Positions 1 to 10,078 of a stretch of DNA of 64,000 nt are shown here, piece after piece. A program made the position numbers and the translations under genes. Position 1 is the stretch's first letter. Each line of letters opens with the position of its first letter. Source of the stretch: Bacteroidota bacterium (GTDB lineage: Bacteria; Bacteroidota; Bacteroidia; Flavobacteriales; Flavobacteriaceae); assembly GCA_023446155.1 (NCBI GenBank), contig JAEXIT010000020.1, forward strand, positions 213,070-277,069, given 5' to 3'. Below the pieces are notes generated by a model that made no database searches, was not told where the DNA came from, and saw nothing but the letters and a program-made list of their open reading frames with translations.

Positions 1-813
1 CACCTGAATGATCGGGTCGATTTTTTTGTATTCTTCCACCTCTTCTTTGGTACGGTAGTGTTGTGCATCCGACATGGAGTGACCTCTGTATCGGTATGTT
101 TTAATTTCAAGGAAAGTTGGTCCGTCACCACGTCTTGCTCTTTCCATTGCCTCATACATTGCTTCGGCTACTTTTATCGGATTCATTCCGTCTACCGGTC
201 CACATGGCATTTCGTATCCTAACCCCAGTTTCCAGATATCGGTATGATTGGCTGTACGCTCTACAGAAGTTCCCATAGCGTAACCGTTGTTTTCAACGAT
301 AAATACTACCGGAAGTTTCCACAACATGGCCATATTAAACGCTTCGTGTAGTGATCCCTGACGCGCTGCTCCATCTCCGAAATAGGTTAAGGTAACCCCA
401 CCCGTTCCGAAATATTTATCAGCAAAAGCGATACCTGCTCCAACCGGAATTTGCGCGCCCACAATACCGTGTCCACCGTAAAATCCGTGTTCTTTTGAGA
501 AAATATGCATCGATCCACCTAATCCTTTAGAGGTACCGGTAGCTTTTCCTAACAACTCCGCCATTACTCTTCTCGGATCAACTCCCATACCAATTGGCTG
601 AACGTGGTTACGATAGGCCGTGATCATTTTGTCTTTGCTTAGGTCCATTGCATGAAGTGCACCCGCTAAAACAGCTTCCTGTCCGTTATACAAATGCAAA
701 AAACCTCTAACTTTTTGTTGTATATATAATGCAGCCAGTTTGTCTTCGAACTTTCTCCAGAACTGCATGTCCTCATACCATTTAAGGTAAACTTCTTTTG
801 TGATTTCTTTCAT
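1..813 (-). CDS. pdhA: pyruvate dehydrogenase E1 component, alpha subunit (partial)
   Basis: Thiamine-diphosphate E1 alpha subunit that decarboxylates pyruvate for the pyruvate dehydrogenase complex. The C-terminal end lies beyond the left edge of the window, so about 271 residues are seen. The N-terminus reads MKEITKEVYLKWYEDMQFW. The TPP-binding motif is visible as GDGAARQGS followed about 20 residues later by VENNGYAMGT. A conserved YRYRGHSMSD stretch near the window edge matches the phosphorylation-loop region of the family. The start is the ATG at 811-813. A possible promoter -7 element TATTTTTG lies on the same strand at 891-898. Family assignment is firm; the missing end cannot be judged. 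Confidence 0.95.
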   Translation of the reverse strand, partial: MKEITKEVYLKWYEDMQFWRKFEDKLAALYIQQKVRGFLHLYNGQEAVLAGALHAMDLSKDKMITAYRNHVQPIGMGVDPRRVMAELLGKATGTSKGLGGSMHIFSKEHGFYGGHGIVGAQIPVGAGIAFADKYFGTGGVTLTYFGDGAARQGSLHEAFNMAMLWKLPVVFIVENNGYAMGTSVERTANHTDIWKLGLGYEMPCGPVDGMNPIKVAEAMYEAMERARRGDGPTFLEIKTYRYRGHSMSDAQHYRTKEEVEEYKKIDPIIQV

Positions 814-1064
814 ATTGCTTTTACTTTTGCTGTTGCACCGTATTGATTTGACAAAGCATAATACAGCACCTTACACAATTTTGCGAACGGCAAAAATAAG
901 ACATACTCGGAAGAAGTAAAAATTTACAGGAATGTATTTTTGTTATTTTTTTATCAAGTTTTAAAAAAGCGGATTGGATCACCCGTTGTTTTTAAAACAA
1001 TAAAATCTTCCAGCCTTATTCCTTCACAATTCCATACAAAACCGTTATAAGGATAACATCCTGC

Positions 1065-1547
1065 TTACAGGAATTTTTTATCGAAATGAAACGGCAATAT
1101 ATTCTGCAAGGAATCCGATTTATAAACCTCGCCCACTTCACCCATAAAGTACAGTTCAATTGGTTTTTCCTGACGGAACTCGTATTCGGCAATCGACTGA
1201 CGACATGCACCGCAAGGCGGTATTGGCGACTCCACCGGCTTTTCATCGGAAGTAGCCGAAATGGCTATCTTTAAAATCTGCGCTTCCGGATACAAAGCAC
1301 CTGCCTGGAAAATCGCCACTCTTTCGGCACAAAGTCCGGATGGATAGGCCGCATTTTCCTGATTGGATCCAACCACCACTTTTCCATTGTCCAACAAAAT
1401 GGCAGCCCCTACTCTAAATTTCGAATACGGCGCATAGGCTTTTTTACGGACTTCCACGGCTTGCTCCATCAAAGGTTTCACTTCATCCGGTAATTCTTTT
1501 TCGGAATCGTATACCCAAAACGAAGTGGTCACATCTATTTTCTTCAT
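1065..1547 (-). CDS. cdd: cytidine deaminase
   Basis: Hydrolytic deamination of cytidine and deoxycytidine to uridine and deoxyuridine in pyrimidine salvage; cytosolic zinc enzyme. At 160 aa it has the length of the homotetrameric class with some N-terminal extension. The zinc site is visible: CAE at residues 73-75 (Cys ligand and catalytic Glu) and PCGAC with Cys112 and Cys115. The substrate-binding stretch FRVGAAILLDNGKVVVGSN also fits. It lies downstream of porV on the same strand but a terminator hairpin separates the two, so it is probably its own transcript. Confidence 0.95.
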   Translation of the reverse strand: MKKIDVTTSFWVYDSEKELPDEVKPLMEQAVEVRKKAYAPYSKFRVGAAILLDNGKVVVGSNQENAAYPSGLCAERVAIFQAGALYPEAQILKIAISATSDEKPVESPIPPCGACRQSIAEYEFRQEKPIELYFMGEVGEVYKSDSLQNILPFHFDKKFL

Positions 1548-1567
1548 ATTAAAAACTTCTTTTAGAC

Positions 1568-1603
1568 AAAAAATCCAAATTCCTGACGGAATTTGGACGC
1601 TTT
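1568..1603 (-). terminator. rho-independent terminator after porV
   Basis: Ten-base-pair stem TCCAAATTCC (1574-1583) with GGAATTTGGA (1588-1597) and a 4-nt loop. On the minus strand it is followed by a run of T (complement of 1568-1573), placing it just after the porV stop. Confidence 0.8.
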
Positions 1604-1624
1604 GTTTATTTATATTACTATCTA

Positions 1625-2797
1625 CTAATATTCATCATAGGAATCTCCGAAATTGAATGTCAGAGAGAAACGCAGGGTGTTTTCAAGCGGGTTTCTCACT
1701 TTTGATGTCGAGAACAAATAGGAAACATCCACTTTTACCACACTGTATTTGAATCCGGCACCCATTGTAAAATACTTACGCGCTCCTTTTAATTCACTTT
1801 CGTTAAAATATCCGGCACGTAAAGCAAAGGAATTCTGATACATGTATTCCGCCCCTAAAGCCCAGGTAAATTCTTTTAATTCTTCGCTCATTCCACCCGG
1901 TGCATCACCAAACGATTTAAACATTCCGGAAACCCATCCTGTTTTACGGTAATCGGAAATAGCGATATTACGGTCGTTACTATCGATAACTCCATCACCA
2001 TTAAGATCGGTAACTTCCGGTGGTGTTGGCACTAACAATTTATTCACTTCCCCCATTACGGATACTTTATTGTATTCGTCCAGGATAAAATCAAAACCAG
2101 CACCCAATTTCAGGTTGGCAGGAAGGAAGTTACTGCTTAGATCGTCGTTATCATAACTGATTTTCGGCCCCATATTCTGGAAGTTAAAACCAGCTCTCCA
2201 ACGTCCGTCGAAATCAGAATACGCAATTTCTTCCGACTGGTAGAAACCGGCAACATCCACTGCAAATGTATTGGCAGCAGAAGCATCGTTTGTACCGTCG
2301 TTAATTTTCAGATTCGAACGGATATAACGTCCGGCGACCGCCATTGCAAACTGATCGCTCAACTTCAAAGAATAAGACGCGTCTAAAGCAAATTCGTTTG
2401 GACTAACCGTATTTAACTGATTCCCCAAAGCATCGGTCAACTGAATATCACCCAACCCGAAGTAACGTAAACTTCCGGCAAAGGCACTACGTTCGTTAAT
2501 TTTATTAAAATAGGTAATCTGACCTAATGAAATATCATTGGCAATAGAAGTAAGATAAGGCGTATAACTCACAGAAAACCCTTGCTTAGTTAAAGCAAAA
2601 GCATATTTCGCCGGGTTGTATTGTTGCGAATAAGCATCGGAAGAACTCGATACACCGATATCCCCCATACCCGCCGCTCTAGCATCGGCAGCAATCATTA
2701 AAAAAGGAACTCCGGTTGTAATAACTCTATCCTGCGCTTGCATCCATTGAGTTGCGCCTGCAAACAAACACAACGATAATATTGCAATTTTTCTCAT
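1625..2797 (-). CDS. porV: type IX secretion system outer-membrane protein PorV
   Basis: FadL-like outer-membrane beta-barrel that brings T9SS cargo from the Sov/SprA translocon to the PorU sortase. 390 aa. Residues 1-21 are a signal peptide ending near AQA-QDR. The mature N-terminus runs TTGVPFLMIAADARAAGMG, the typical PorV opening, and the rest alternates beta-strands rich in aromatic and glycine residues, ending with an aromatic/acidic tail. It lies 40 bp downstream of porU on the same strand, so the two are probably cotranscribed. The porU-porV arrangement beside gldJ matches the known Flavobacterium johnsoniae locus. Confidence 0.93.
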   Translation of the reverse strand: MRKIAILSLCLFAGATQWMQAQDRVITTGVPFLMIAADARAAGMGDIGVSSSSDAYSQQYNPAKYAFALTKQGFSVSYTPYLTSIANDISLGQITYFNKINERSAFAGSLRYFGLGDIQLTDALGNQLNTVSPNEFALDASYSLKLSDQFAMAVAGRYIRSNLKINDGTNDASAANTFAVDVAGFYQSEEIAYSDFDGRWRAGFNFQNMGPKISYDNDDLSSNFLPANLKLGAGFDFILDEYNKVSVMGEVNKLLVPTPPEVTDLNGDGVIDSNDRNIAISDYRKTGWVSGMFKSFGDAPGGMSEELKEFTWALGAEYMYQNSFALRAGYFNESELKGARKYFTMGAGFKYSVVKVDVSYLFSTSKVRNPLENTLRFSLTFNFGDSYDEY

Positions 2798-2837
2798 TAG
2801 CTGTTATTTGATTTAATTCAACAAATATAATATTTTA

Positions 2838-5800
2838 TTAAAGGATTACAAGTTTTTCGTACTTTTCGGCCCTTTTATTTGAAACGGATGATTTCACCGT
2901 TAATTTATACACATACACCCCTTTTCCAATCCGATCGCCAAAATCATCCCTTCCATCCCATTTGATATCCCGCGACAGAAACCCCTCAGTCATAATGGAT
3001 TGATTAATGGTTCGCACCACTTTTCCGGTAATGGTCATGATCTGAACCTGAACATCCAACGGCTCATACGGACTGTTATGCGTGAACCAAAACTCGGTAT
3101 AACTCACAAAAGGATTCGGATAATTTAACACTTTATCCAGTTCCAAACCTTCATCGCCCACTACCACAAACTGAATTTCGGCCGTCACCAGATTATTGTA
3201 TACATCCCATGCTTTGAACGTGAGCGTATGCAATCCTTTTGCCAGATTTCGGAACGGAAATCGAAGTTTCCCCTTAGTATAATCGTCCGGAAATGTTTCA
3301 TAATAATCGTTCATCACATATGGCTTGGTTTCATCACCATCCAGAATTCCAACAATATCATGTCCGATACCACTGGCCGTATTGATACCGTTTTCATCTT
3401 CCAAAAACGCCAGCAAATAGGGCGACGCATTCGTAATCCCCCCCGACACAAACGATTCATCGTTCATATACAAACGCACTTTTGGCGGTGTATTATCGAC
3501 AGCCGCATTTGGATTTACACCTCCAATTTTAATCAACGTATCATATCCGGTCTGATTTTCCAGAATTTGTTTTTTCTTCGCATAAAAACTAACCCTTCCA
3601 TTCCCCACCGGAACCCGGATATCCTTAGGCATTACAAACCCAAATTCAAAAGCCCCGTTTGATACGGACGCATTCCCTCTGAAAACGGTTTCCCCTAAAG
3701 TCGTAAAATTCATAATAATCAAACCATTATTATTGGAAGCCCCATTATTTCCTAACGTGCTTCTTGAAATTTTCTTGTCAAAAATCTGAACTGCCAGATC
3801 ACCCGTATAGGAAGGCAATGGATTCCCGATTTCATCGGTCACCTCACCAGCCAACTTCACATACGAAAGCGCCTGCAATACATCATTAAACTGCGCTATC
3901 GGAACATCGTTTACTTTTGTAAGTCGGATTTTAGGTTTGGGTATCGCCAGCTTCATCGCCGGATCCCCAATAAAAAAGACCACATTTCGGTTTTCCGTCA
4001 GGTTTTCATTTTTCGTTTTGCGAAGTGCTTCCGCCATCGTATCGTACACATCCGACCCAAAGGAATACAAATATTTACTCAACGATTTATTCATATTCAA
4101 TCCGGTGGTAATTCCGATTTCCCGGGTTGTTGCCACCAAAGCCACCGCTCCGCCGGCCGTATTCCAATACATATATTCCCCTCCCGTTGGGCGATAAGGA
4201 TTATCAAAACGGGTAAACTCACAGGTAATGGTAATAAACAACGGATAACGGAAACGATTTGTAAGATTCTGCGCATCGGCTTTATCAAAAATACGTTCGG
4301 TTGCCAAACCATCTTCCCCTCCGTGACCGAAATAATTCACCGCCAAAGCTCCCTGCGCAAAAGCCTCCAATATATCCAATCTTGCTTTCGGATAGCGCTC
4401 CCCTCCGGCAGCTACTTCCTGCATATAGGAATCTGTATGGATTTTTTTCACGTTTACAAACGGCTTTTCCTTATACAATTCATCCCCCAGTTTATCCAGG
4501 TCAAATTGCAACGTAGCATCGGTAGTATTATCGGCATCATCCGAAATCAACACATAATTATTACGCCATCTGCCATACGATCGTTCGTCAAAATACTCCA
4601 ATGCTTTGGTCACCATGTCGGCTGCCTGCTGACCAGAACTCACCAACATTCGTCCCACCGCAATATCCAAACCGGCCGTTGTTGTCATTGGTCCTTCGGT
4701 CGGATCCATCAACACATAAAAATCATCCGACATAAATGTTGCATAAGCTGAGAAATTCTGCGAATTATTCACCTTCGGATCACTTGGATTTAACCCATGA
4801 AACACAGGTACTATATTCGTATTGTTTGGAATTCTGTTTTTATAATCAAAAGAAGCATCCCCAAACATATTCACATACCGCACCCTTCTTGTTGGAGTTG
4901 ACGCATTCCAGTAAACATATTTAATAAAATTCCGGATGGCCGCAATATCCTGCTTTCCGGACGAGAACTCCTGATAGATATTTTCGAGATTCACCACTTT
5001 TGTATTTAGTCCGGAGTTATTACGGTGGTAATTTGCCAACCGTTCCGCCTGACCGTTTAAAGAAGCCGGTGTTATGATCAGATAATCGATATCCTGAAAT
5101 TCACCCTGTTGGTTTTTAAAAATCGTTCCTTTTAAATCCTGATTGGCGATACGTCCCGCACCATCATTCAGCGGCGAATACAAATCATTATAATCGACCG
5201 CCACATATTTGCGAACTTCCCCCAGATTGGCTTTAAACGAAAACGTAGCCTGTCCCTGATTTTCGAATTTGGTCACATTATAAATATCGGTCACATCCCA
5301 AACCTGACCAATTCCGGCTGCATTAGAGAGAGCATATTCTGCGACCCCTATATTATTAGCCGCATCATTTCTATAAAACAAAAATTGCTTTCCGTAACCC
5401 GACAGTTGTCGTTGCGATTCCAACGCAATATAATCCAGATAACCATTCGATGAAGGAACCCCTCCATTATCGTAGGTCAGTTTTACCGCTATATCGCCGG
5501 ATGTAGTTGCAAATGTATTTTCGAGCAGGGTTTCATAAGCCGCCACATGCACATCCGGGCTCAGTGCATTAAATGCCGCCGTTCCGATACTTTGCTCGTT
5601 TGCTTTTACCTGAAAGGAGGAATTCCCATAGGAAGCCGATGCCATGTTTACCCGGATTTTCACCGGCACGGAAGTCACAATATTAGGAATCTGAAATTTA
5701 AACGTCTGCTCGTTTTCAATCACGAACATTTCTCCAAACCATTTGCGCCCTAGTCGGCCGATATTTACCTTATCCACTTCGTGAAACTGATAATCGTCAA

Positions 5801-6704
5801 ACTGACTATAGGTCACAGTTGTCGGCGCCGTCGGCTGGACATTCGCATTGATCCGTTTACCCGGACCTCCTTTTGTTGTAACATAATAGTAGGAACGATC
5901 TGCAAACAGATTCACATTCGTAAGACTCTCTTTATTCCAACCTTCCGGGCCTTCGGCATAAAATATAATATAATCGTATTCTCCGAAATCACCATCACCC
6001 TCTCCGATTACCTGAATCGCATTTTCCTCAAGGTCGTCCGGATAAGGTGTACTATTCAACAATGGCAACATCCGTCCGCCGTTCCCATAGATCTTAATCG
6101 TCCGCGGATCGACACCGGTATTCATCCCCAACTGCTGTAAAAACGCTCTTGATATTTTATAAACCCCTGATTTTTCGACATAAAAACGATAGAAATCACC
6201 GGAAGCCAATACGGAATTTGTAACTGCTGCGACATTTTGGTTTTGCGTTGCTATTCGGGATGAAGCCCCATTGGAAAATTCGGCATCCAACGACACCACC
6301 CTTTTAAATGTTTCCCCTACCTTAATAATAGGTGAAAAAACCAACACTGCTTTTTGCTCGTCTCTGGCGATAAAATACTCCAGTCTTTCGTTAAGCTTAT
6401 CGGGTAAAGCCGCCACCGAAAGGTCATTAAGATCGGCGCGACTAACAGATTCGTAAACCACATTCGAAATCTTCAGTGATTTGGTATCGACAGCGCCATT
6501 AATCGGAATCGCTTTTTTAAAACGCACACTCTTCAGATCGGCATTAAACTCAAAATTTTCAGCTGCAAACTGTGGCACCTTATAATTAACCGTTTCGTAC
6601 TGTATTCCTGCAGCCGGTTTCCATTCAATTACGATATGCTCTTTCTGCTGTGCGAACGATAGCAGACTTATAAACAAAAAGATAAAGAGTATATATTTTT
6701 TCAT
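2838..6704 (-). CDS. porU: type IX secretion system sortase PorU (C25 peptidase family)
   Basis: Surface sortase that removes the C-terminal sorting domain of T9SS cargo and attaches the product to the cell surface. About 1,288 aa from the chosen ATG at 6704, which puts a clean signal peptide (MKKYILFIFLFISLLSFAQ) at the N-terminus. The reading frame extends upstream through ATG at 6710 and a TTG at 6713. The gingipain-like catalytic pair is visible: His in NYFGHGGEDG (about residue 794) and Cys in ITITCEF (about residue 828). The C-terminus (YPNPF, then ITGKVVRTI and GKGVYVYKL) resembles a sorting domain itself. Probably cotranscribed with porV; divergent from gldJ across 240 bp. Confidence 0.95.
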   Translation of the reverse strand: MKKYILFIFLFISLLSFAQQKEHIVIEWKPAAGIQYETVNYKVPQFAAENFEFNADLKSVRFKKAIPINGAVDTKSLKISNVVYESVSRADLNDLSVAALPDKLNERLEYFIARDEQKAVLVFSPIIKVGETFKRVVSLDAEFSNGASSRIATQNQNVAAVTNSVLASGDFYRFYVEKSGVYKISRAFLQQLGMNTGVDPRTIKIYGNGGRMLPLLNSTPYPDDLEENAIQVIGEGDGDFGEYDYIIFYAEGPEGWNKESLTNVNLFADRSYYYVTTKGGPGKRINANVQPTAPTTVTYSQFDDYQFHEVDKVNIGRLGRKWFGEMFVIENEQTFKFQIPNIVTSVPVKIRVNMASASYGNSSFQVKANEQSIGTAAFNALSPDVHVAAYETLLENTFATTSGDIAVKLTYDNGGVPSSNGYLDYIALESQRQLSGYGKQFLFYRNDAANNIGVAEYALSNAAGIGQVWDVTDIYNVTKFENQGQATFSFKANLGEVRKYVAVDYNDLYSPLNDGAGRIANQDLKGTIFKNQQGEFQDIDYLIITPASLNGQAERLANYHRNNSGLNTKVVNLENIYQEFSSGKQDIAAIRNFIKYVYWNASTPTRRVRYVNMFGDASFDYKNRIPNNTNIVPVFHGLNPSDPKVNNSQNFSAYATFMSDDFYVLMDPTEGPMTTTAGLDIAVGRMLVSSGQQAADMVTKALEYFDERSYGRWRNNYVLISDDADNTTDATLQFDLDKLGDELYKEKPFVNVKKIHTDSYMQEVAAGGERYPKARLDILEAFAQGALAVNYFGHGGEDGLATERIFDKADAQNLTNRFRYPLFITITCEFTRFDNPYRPTGGEYMYWNTAGGAVALVATTREIGITTGLNMNKSLSKYLYSFGSDVYDTMAEALRKTKNENLTENRNVVFFIGDPAMKLAIPKPKIRLTKVNDVPIAQFNDVLQALSYVKLAGEVTDEIGNPLPSYTGDLAVQIFDKKISRSTLGNNGASNNNGLIIMNFTTLGETVFRGNASVSNGAFEFGFVMPKDIRVPVGNGRVSFYAKKKQILENQTGYDTLIKIGGVNPNAAVDNTPPKVRLYMNDESFVSGGITNASPYLLAFLEDENGINTASGIGHDIVGILDGDETKPYVMNDYYETFPDDYTKGKLRFPFRNLAKGLHTLTFKAWDVYNNLVTAEIQFVVVGDEGLELDKVLNYPNPFVSYTEFWFTHNSPYEPLDVQVQIMTITGKVVRTINQSIMTEGFLSRDIKWDGRDDFGDRIGKGVYVYKLTVKSSVSNKRAEKYEKLVIL

Positions 6705-6944
6705 CAACATCAAAACGTATTAAATCCAGAGATATTACAAAGAGAAAAAATATTTTTTGGAAAAACTAATTTCATACTACATATAAATTAAAAGGTCCCT
6801 TACACAATATCCGAATACAACTGGCGTTCTTTATATTAGATTTAACAAAAATTTACAATAAGTTTTAATAAATCACAAAAAAATTGTTGCCATTTAATGG
6901 TTAATGATTATATTGCGGCACTAAAATTATACCTAACTGAAAGT

Positions 6945-8621
6945 ATGAAAATCAACAGAATTATGGCTTTACAATTGATGGCAGCATTATCGCTATCGAT
7001 TGGTTTTACTAGTTGTAGTAAAAAATCGGGGTCAAAAGGAACTTCTGCAGCTACTGGTTGGAAAATCAACGATAAGAAAGGTGGTTTCCAATACAATGCG
7101 AAGTACAAAAAGCAAGAAACCCCTCCTGGAATGGTTGCCGTAGAAGGTGGAACATTCACTATGGGTAAAGTGCAAGATGACCCAATGCACGATTGGAACA
7201 ACACTCCAAACCAACAACACGTACAGTCGTTTTACATGGATGAAACCGAGGTAACGAACTTTATGTATACGGAGTACCTATTCTGGTTAAAAACCATTTT
7301 CCCACCGACAGACGAGAACTACAAAAACATTTATGTTGGTGCGTTACCGGATACTTTGGTATGGAGAAATCGTTTAGGATATAACGAAACAATGACCAAT
7401 AACTACCTTAGACACCCTGCTTATGCGAACTACCCTGTAGTTGGTGTAAACTGGATTCAGGCAGTTGAGTTTAGCAAATGGAGAACAGACCGTGTGAATG
7501 AGGCCATTCTGGAGCGCGAAGGATACCTGAAAAAAGACTCTAAAATTACGGAAGTAAAAGCAGAGAGCACTTTTAGCACGGAATCGTATTTAGCGTCCCC
7601 TACATCAACATATGGAGGAAACGAAGAGCTTGTTTACAAAGGACAACGTAATAAATTAGCCGCAAAAGAAGATGCGAAAAACGTTTACGCCCAAAGAACG
7701 TCAGGTATCATCTTACCGGAATACAGACTACCGACTGAAGCTGAGTGGGAATATGCCGCTGTTGCATTAGGAGGAATCCGTGAGTACAACACCTACAAAG
7801 GGAAGAAAAAATACCCTTGGAGCGGACAGTACACTCGTTCTGGAAAAAGACAATACAGAGGTGACCAGTTAGCGAACTTCAAACAAGGAAAAGGAGACTA
7901 CGGAGGAATTGCCGGATGGTCTGACGATGGTGCTGACATCACTAACGAAGTTAAAAAATACCCGCCAAATGATTTCGGTTTATACGACATGGCTGGTAAC
8001 GTAGCGGAGTGGGTTGCCGATGTGTACAGACCTATTGTTGATGATGAAGCGAATGACTTCAACTACTATAGAGGTAACATCTATATGAAAAACAAAATCG
8101 GTGAAGACGGTAAAGTGGAAATGGTTACTACTGAAAACATAGCGTATGACACGCTAAGTAACGGTAGAATCGTAGCCCGTAACTTCCCTGGACAAATTGC
8201 TCAGGTAGCTATCGACGACAACGAAACCTATTTAAGACAAAACTTCTCTAAGAGTGATAACAGAAACTACAGAGATGGTGATAAACAATCAACTCGTTTC
8301 TACAACTTCGGAAATGAAGAAGAAGGAACAGATGAGAAAAAAGACGACAAAAACAGAATGTACGATTCACCGAAACACTCTGTAACCAAAGACAGTCTTG
8401 GAAATCTTGTTCGTAAATACGACCACTCAGACAAGAGAACAACTTTAGTAAACGACGACAGTAGAGTTTACAAAGGTGGATCTTGGAGAGACAGAGCGTA
8501 CTGGTTGGATCCTGCTTCAAGAAGATATTACCCGCAGGATATGGCTACCGACTATATCGGATTCCGATGTGCAATGTCGAAAGTAGGTCCTAAATCAGGT
8601 AAGAAAAAAGCCAGAGGATAA
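6945..8621 (+). CDS. gldJ: gliding motility lipoprotein GldJ
   Basis: Lipoprotein needed for gliding motility and for stability of the GldK/L/M/N type IX secretion core in Flavobacterium. 558 aa from the ATG at 6945. The frame is open 48 nt further upstream, but this start gives a proper lipoprotein signal: MKINR, a hydrophobic stretch, then the lipobox ending in GFTSC. After it comes a formylglycine-generating-enzyme-like (SUMF1) fold, seen as EGGTFTMG, YRLPTEAEWEYAA, YDMAGNVAEWVAD and KGGSWRD...IGFRCA. A long insert between the last two blocks is typical of GldJ. A strong terminator follows the stop. Confidence 0.95.
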   Translation: MKINRIMALQLMAALSLSIGFTSCSKKSGSKGTSAATGWKINDKKGGFQYNAKYKKQETPPGMVAVEGGTFTMGKVQDDPMHDWNNTPNQQHVQSFYMDETEVTNFMYTEYLFWLKTIFPPTDENYKNIYVGALPDTLVWRNRLGYNETMTNNYLRHPAYANYPVVGVNWIQAVEFSKWRTDRVNEAILEREGYLKKDSKITEVKAESTFSTESYLASPTSTYGGNEELVYKGQRNKLAAKEDAKNVYAQRTSGIILPEYRLPTEAEWEYAAVALGGIREYNTYKGKKKYPWSGQYTRSGKRQYRGDQLANFKQGKGDYGGIAGWSDDGADITNEVKKYPPNDFGLYDMAGNVAEWVADVYRPIVDDEANDFNYYRGNIYMKNKIGEDGKVEMVTTENIAYDTLSNGRIVARNFPGQIAQVAIDDNETYLRQNFSKSDNRNYRDGDKQSTRFYNFGNEEEGTDEKKDDKNRMYDSPKHSVTKDSLGNLVRKYDHSDKRTTLVNDDSRVYKGGSWRDRAYWLDPASRRYYPQDMATDYIGFRCAMSKVGPKSGKKKARG

Positions 8622-8642
8622 TTAAAATTTTCATACATACTT

Positions 8643-8679
8643 TAAAAGCCCTAAACTATTTTAGGGCTTTTATTTTTTT
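8643..8679 (+). terminator. rho-independent terminator after gldJ
   Basis: Stem AAAGCCCTAAA paired with TTTAGGGCTTT, followed by TATTTTTTT, between gldJ and murF. Confidence 0.85.
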
Positions 8680-8693
8680 AGTACTTTCACCAC

Positions 8694-9977
8694 ATGAAAA
8701 TAGAAGAACTTTACCAGTGTTTTTTGCAATGTTCCAGCATTTGCACCGACACCCGAAAAATAGAACCCAATTCGTTGTTTTTCGCCCTTAAAGGCGACAA
8801 CTTCGACGCGAATACCTTTGCAGCCGAAGCCCTAACAAAAGGTGCCTTATTTGTTGTAATTGACGATAAAAAATACCTGACAGACGAAAACAAAATGCTT
8901 TTGGTTCCCGATAGCCTGAGAGCACTTCAGGGATTAGCCAACTACCACCGCATCCAATTGGGCTTGCCTATTATTGCACTTACCGGCAGTAATGGCAAAA
9001 CCACCACAAAGGAGCTCATCAACACGGTACTATCACAACAATACAACACCAAAGCCACCGTTGGCAACCTTAACAACCATATTGGTGTTCCGCTTACGCT
9101 TTTATCCTTTAACGAAGATACCGACATCGGTATCGTGGAAATGGGCGCCAACCATCAGAAGGAAATCGAAATGTTGTGTCGTATCGCACAACCGGACTTC
9201 GGTTATATCACCAATTTCGGAAAAGCCCACCTGGAAGGTTTCGGCGGAACGGAAGGTGTGATCAAAGGAAAAAGTGAGTTGTACCAATACCTGGAAAAAC
9301 ACGAAAAAACTGCTTTTGTCAATCTGGATGATCCAATTCAGGATGAAAAAACAAAAAATATTACCCGCTATACCTTTTCACAAAAGGAGAATAGCGATGT
9401 GACCATTCAATCCGTTTCGGCCAATCCGATGGTTACAATTGGTATTGAAAATACAACGATACAATCGCATCTGATCGGAATTTACAATGCCAACAATATC
9501 AATGCTGCCATCAGTATCGGAAAATATTTTAATGTTCCGACGGATGCGATCAAAGCAGCCATCGAAAACTATATTCCGAGTAACAACCGTTCGCAGCTCA
9601 TCGAGAAAAACGGAAACCATATTATTCTGGATGCCTATAATGCCAATCCAAGCAGCATGACCGCAGCATTGGAAAACTTTGCACAACTCGAAGACGGATC
9701 GAAAATTGCCATTTTAGGTGACATGTTCGAATTAGGAACCGAAAGCCTGAAAGAACACCAAAACATCGTTTCGCTGGTGAGTCGTACGCCGGAAATCAAA
9801 ACCTATTTTATCGGTAAAGATTTCTTCGCATCAAAAGTCGACCAACCGCATTTGCATTTCTTTTCGAGTTTTGAAGATTTTACCCATTCGTTTCAAAACG
9901 ACATCCCAAAAGCCCATACTATATTAATAAAAGGCTCCCGTGGAATGGCTCTTGAACGAACATTGGAACTATTATAA
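8694..9977 (+). CDS. murF: UDP-N-acetylmuramoyl-tripeptide--D-alanyl-D-alanine ligase
   Basis: ATP-dependent cytosolic ligase adding D-Ala-D-Ala to the UDP-MurNAc tripeptide, the last cytoplasmic step of the peptidoglycan precursor peptide. 427 aa, normal length. N-terminal domain with DTRKIEPNSLFFALKG, P-loop ALTGSNGKTTT at residues 95-105, Mur central motif GIVEMGANHQKEI, HIGVPLTLL, and the C-terminal domain with DAYNANPSSM and LGDMFELG. The gldJ-murF order is the same as in F. johnsoniae. Terminators on both sides suggest a single-gene transcript. Confidence 0.96.
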   Translation: MKIEELYQCFLQCSSICTDTRKIEPNSLFFALKGDNFDANTFAAEALTKGALFVVIDDKKYLTDENKMLLVPDSLRALQGLANYHRIQLGLPIIALTGSNGKTTTKELINTVLSQQYNTKATVGNLNNHIGVPLTLLSFNEDTDIGIVEMGANHQKEIEMLCRIAQPDFGYITNFGKAHLEGFGGTEGVIKGKSELYQYLEKHEKTAFVNLDDPIQDEKTKNITRYTFSQKENSDVTIQSVSANPMVTIGIENTTIQSHLIGIYNANNINAAISIGKYFNVPTDAIKAAIENYIPSNNRSQLIEKNGNHIILDAYNANPSSMTAALENFAQLEDGSKIAILGDMFELGTESLKEHQNIVSLVSRTPEIKTYFIGKDFFASKVDQPHLHFFSSFEDFTHSFQNDIPKAHTILIKGSRGMALERTLELL

Positions 9978-9981
9978 AACG

Positions 9982-10012
9982 ATCGCTGCAAAAAATGCAG
10001 CGATTTTTTTTA
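9982..10012 (+). terminator. rho-independent terminator after murF
   Basis: Stem ATCGCTGCA / TGCAGCGAT with an A-rich loop, followed by a run of eight T. Confidence 0.85.
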
Positions 10013-10078
10013 TAGCCGTTTGTAACAATCGCATCACAACTGCATCAAAAGAAAACAAATCTTAAAAACGCAGTGATT

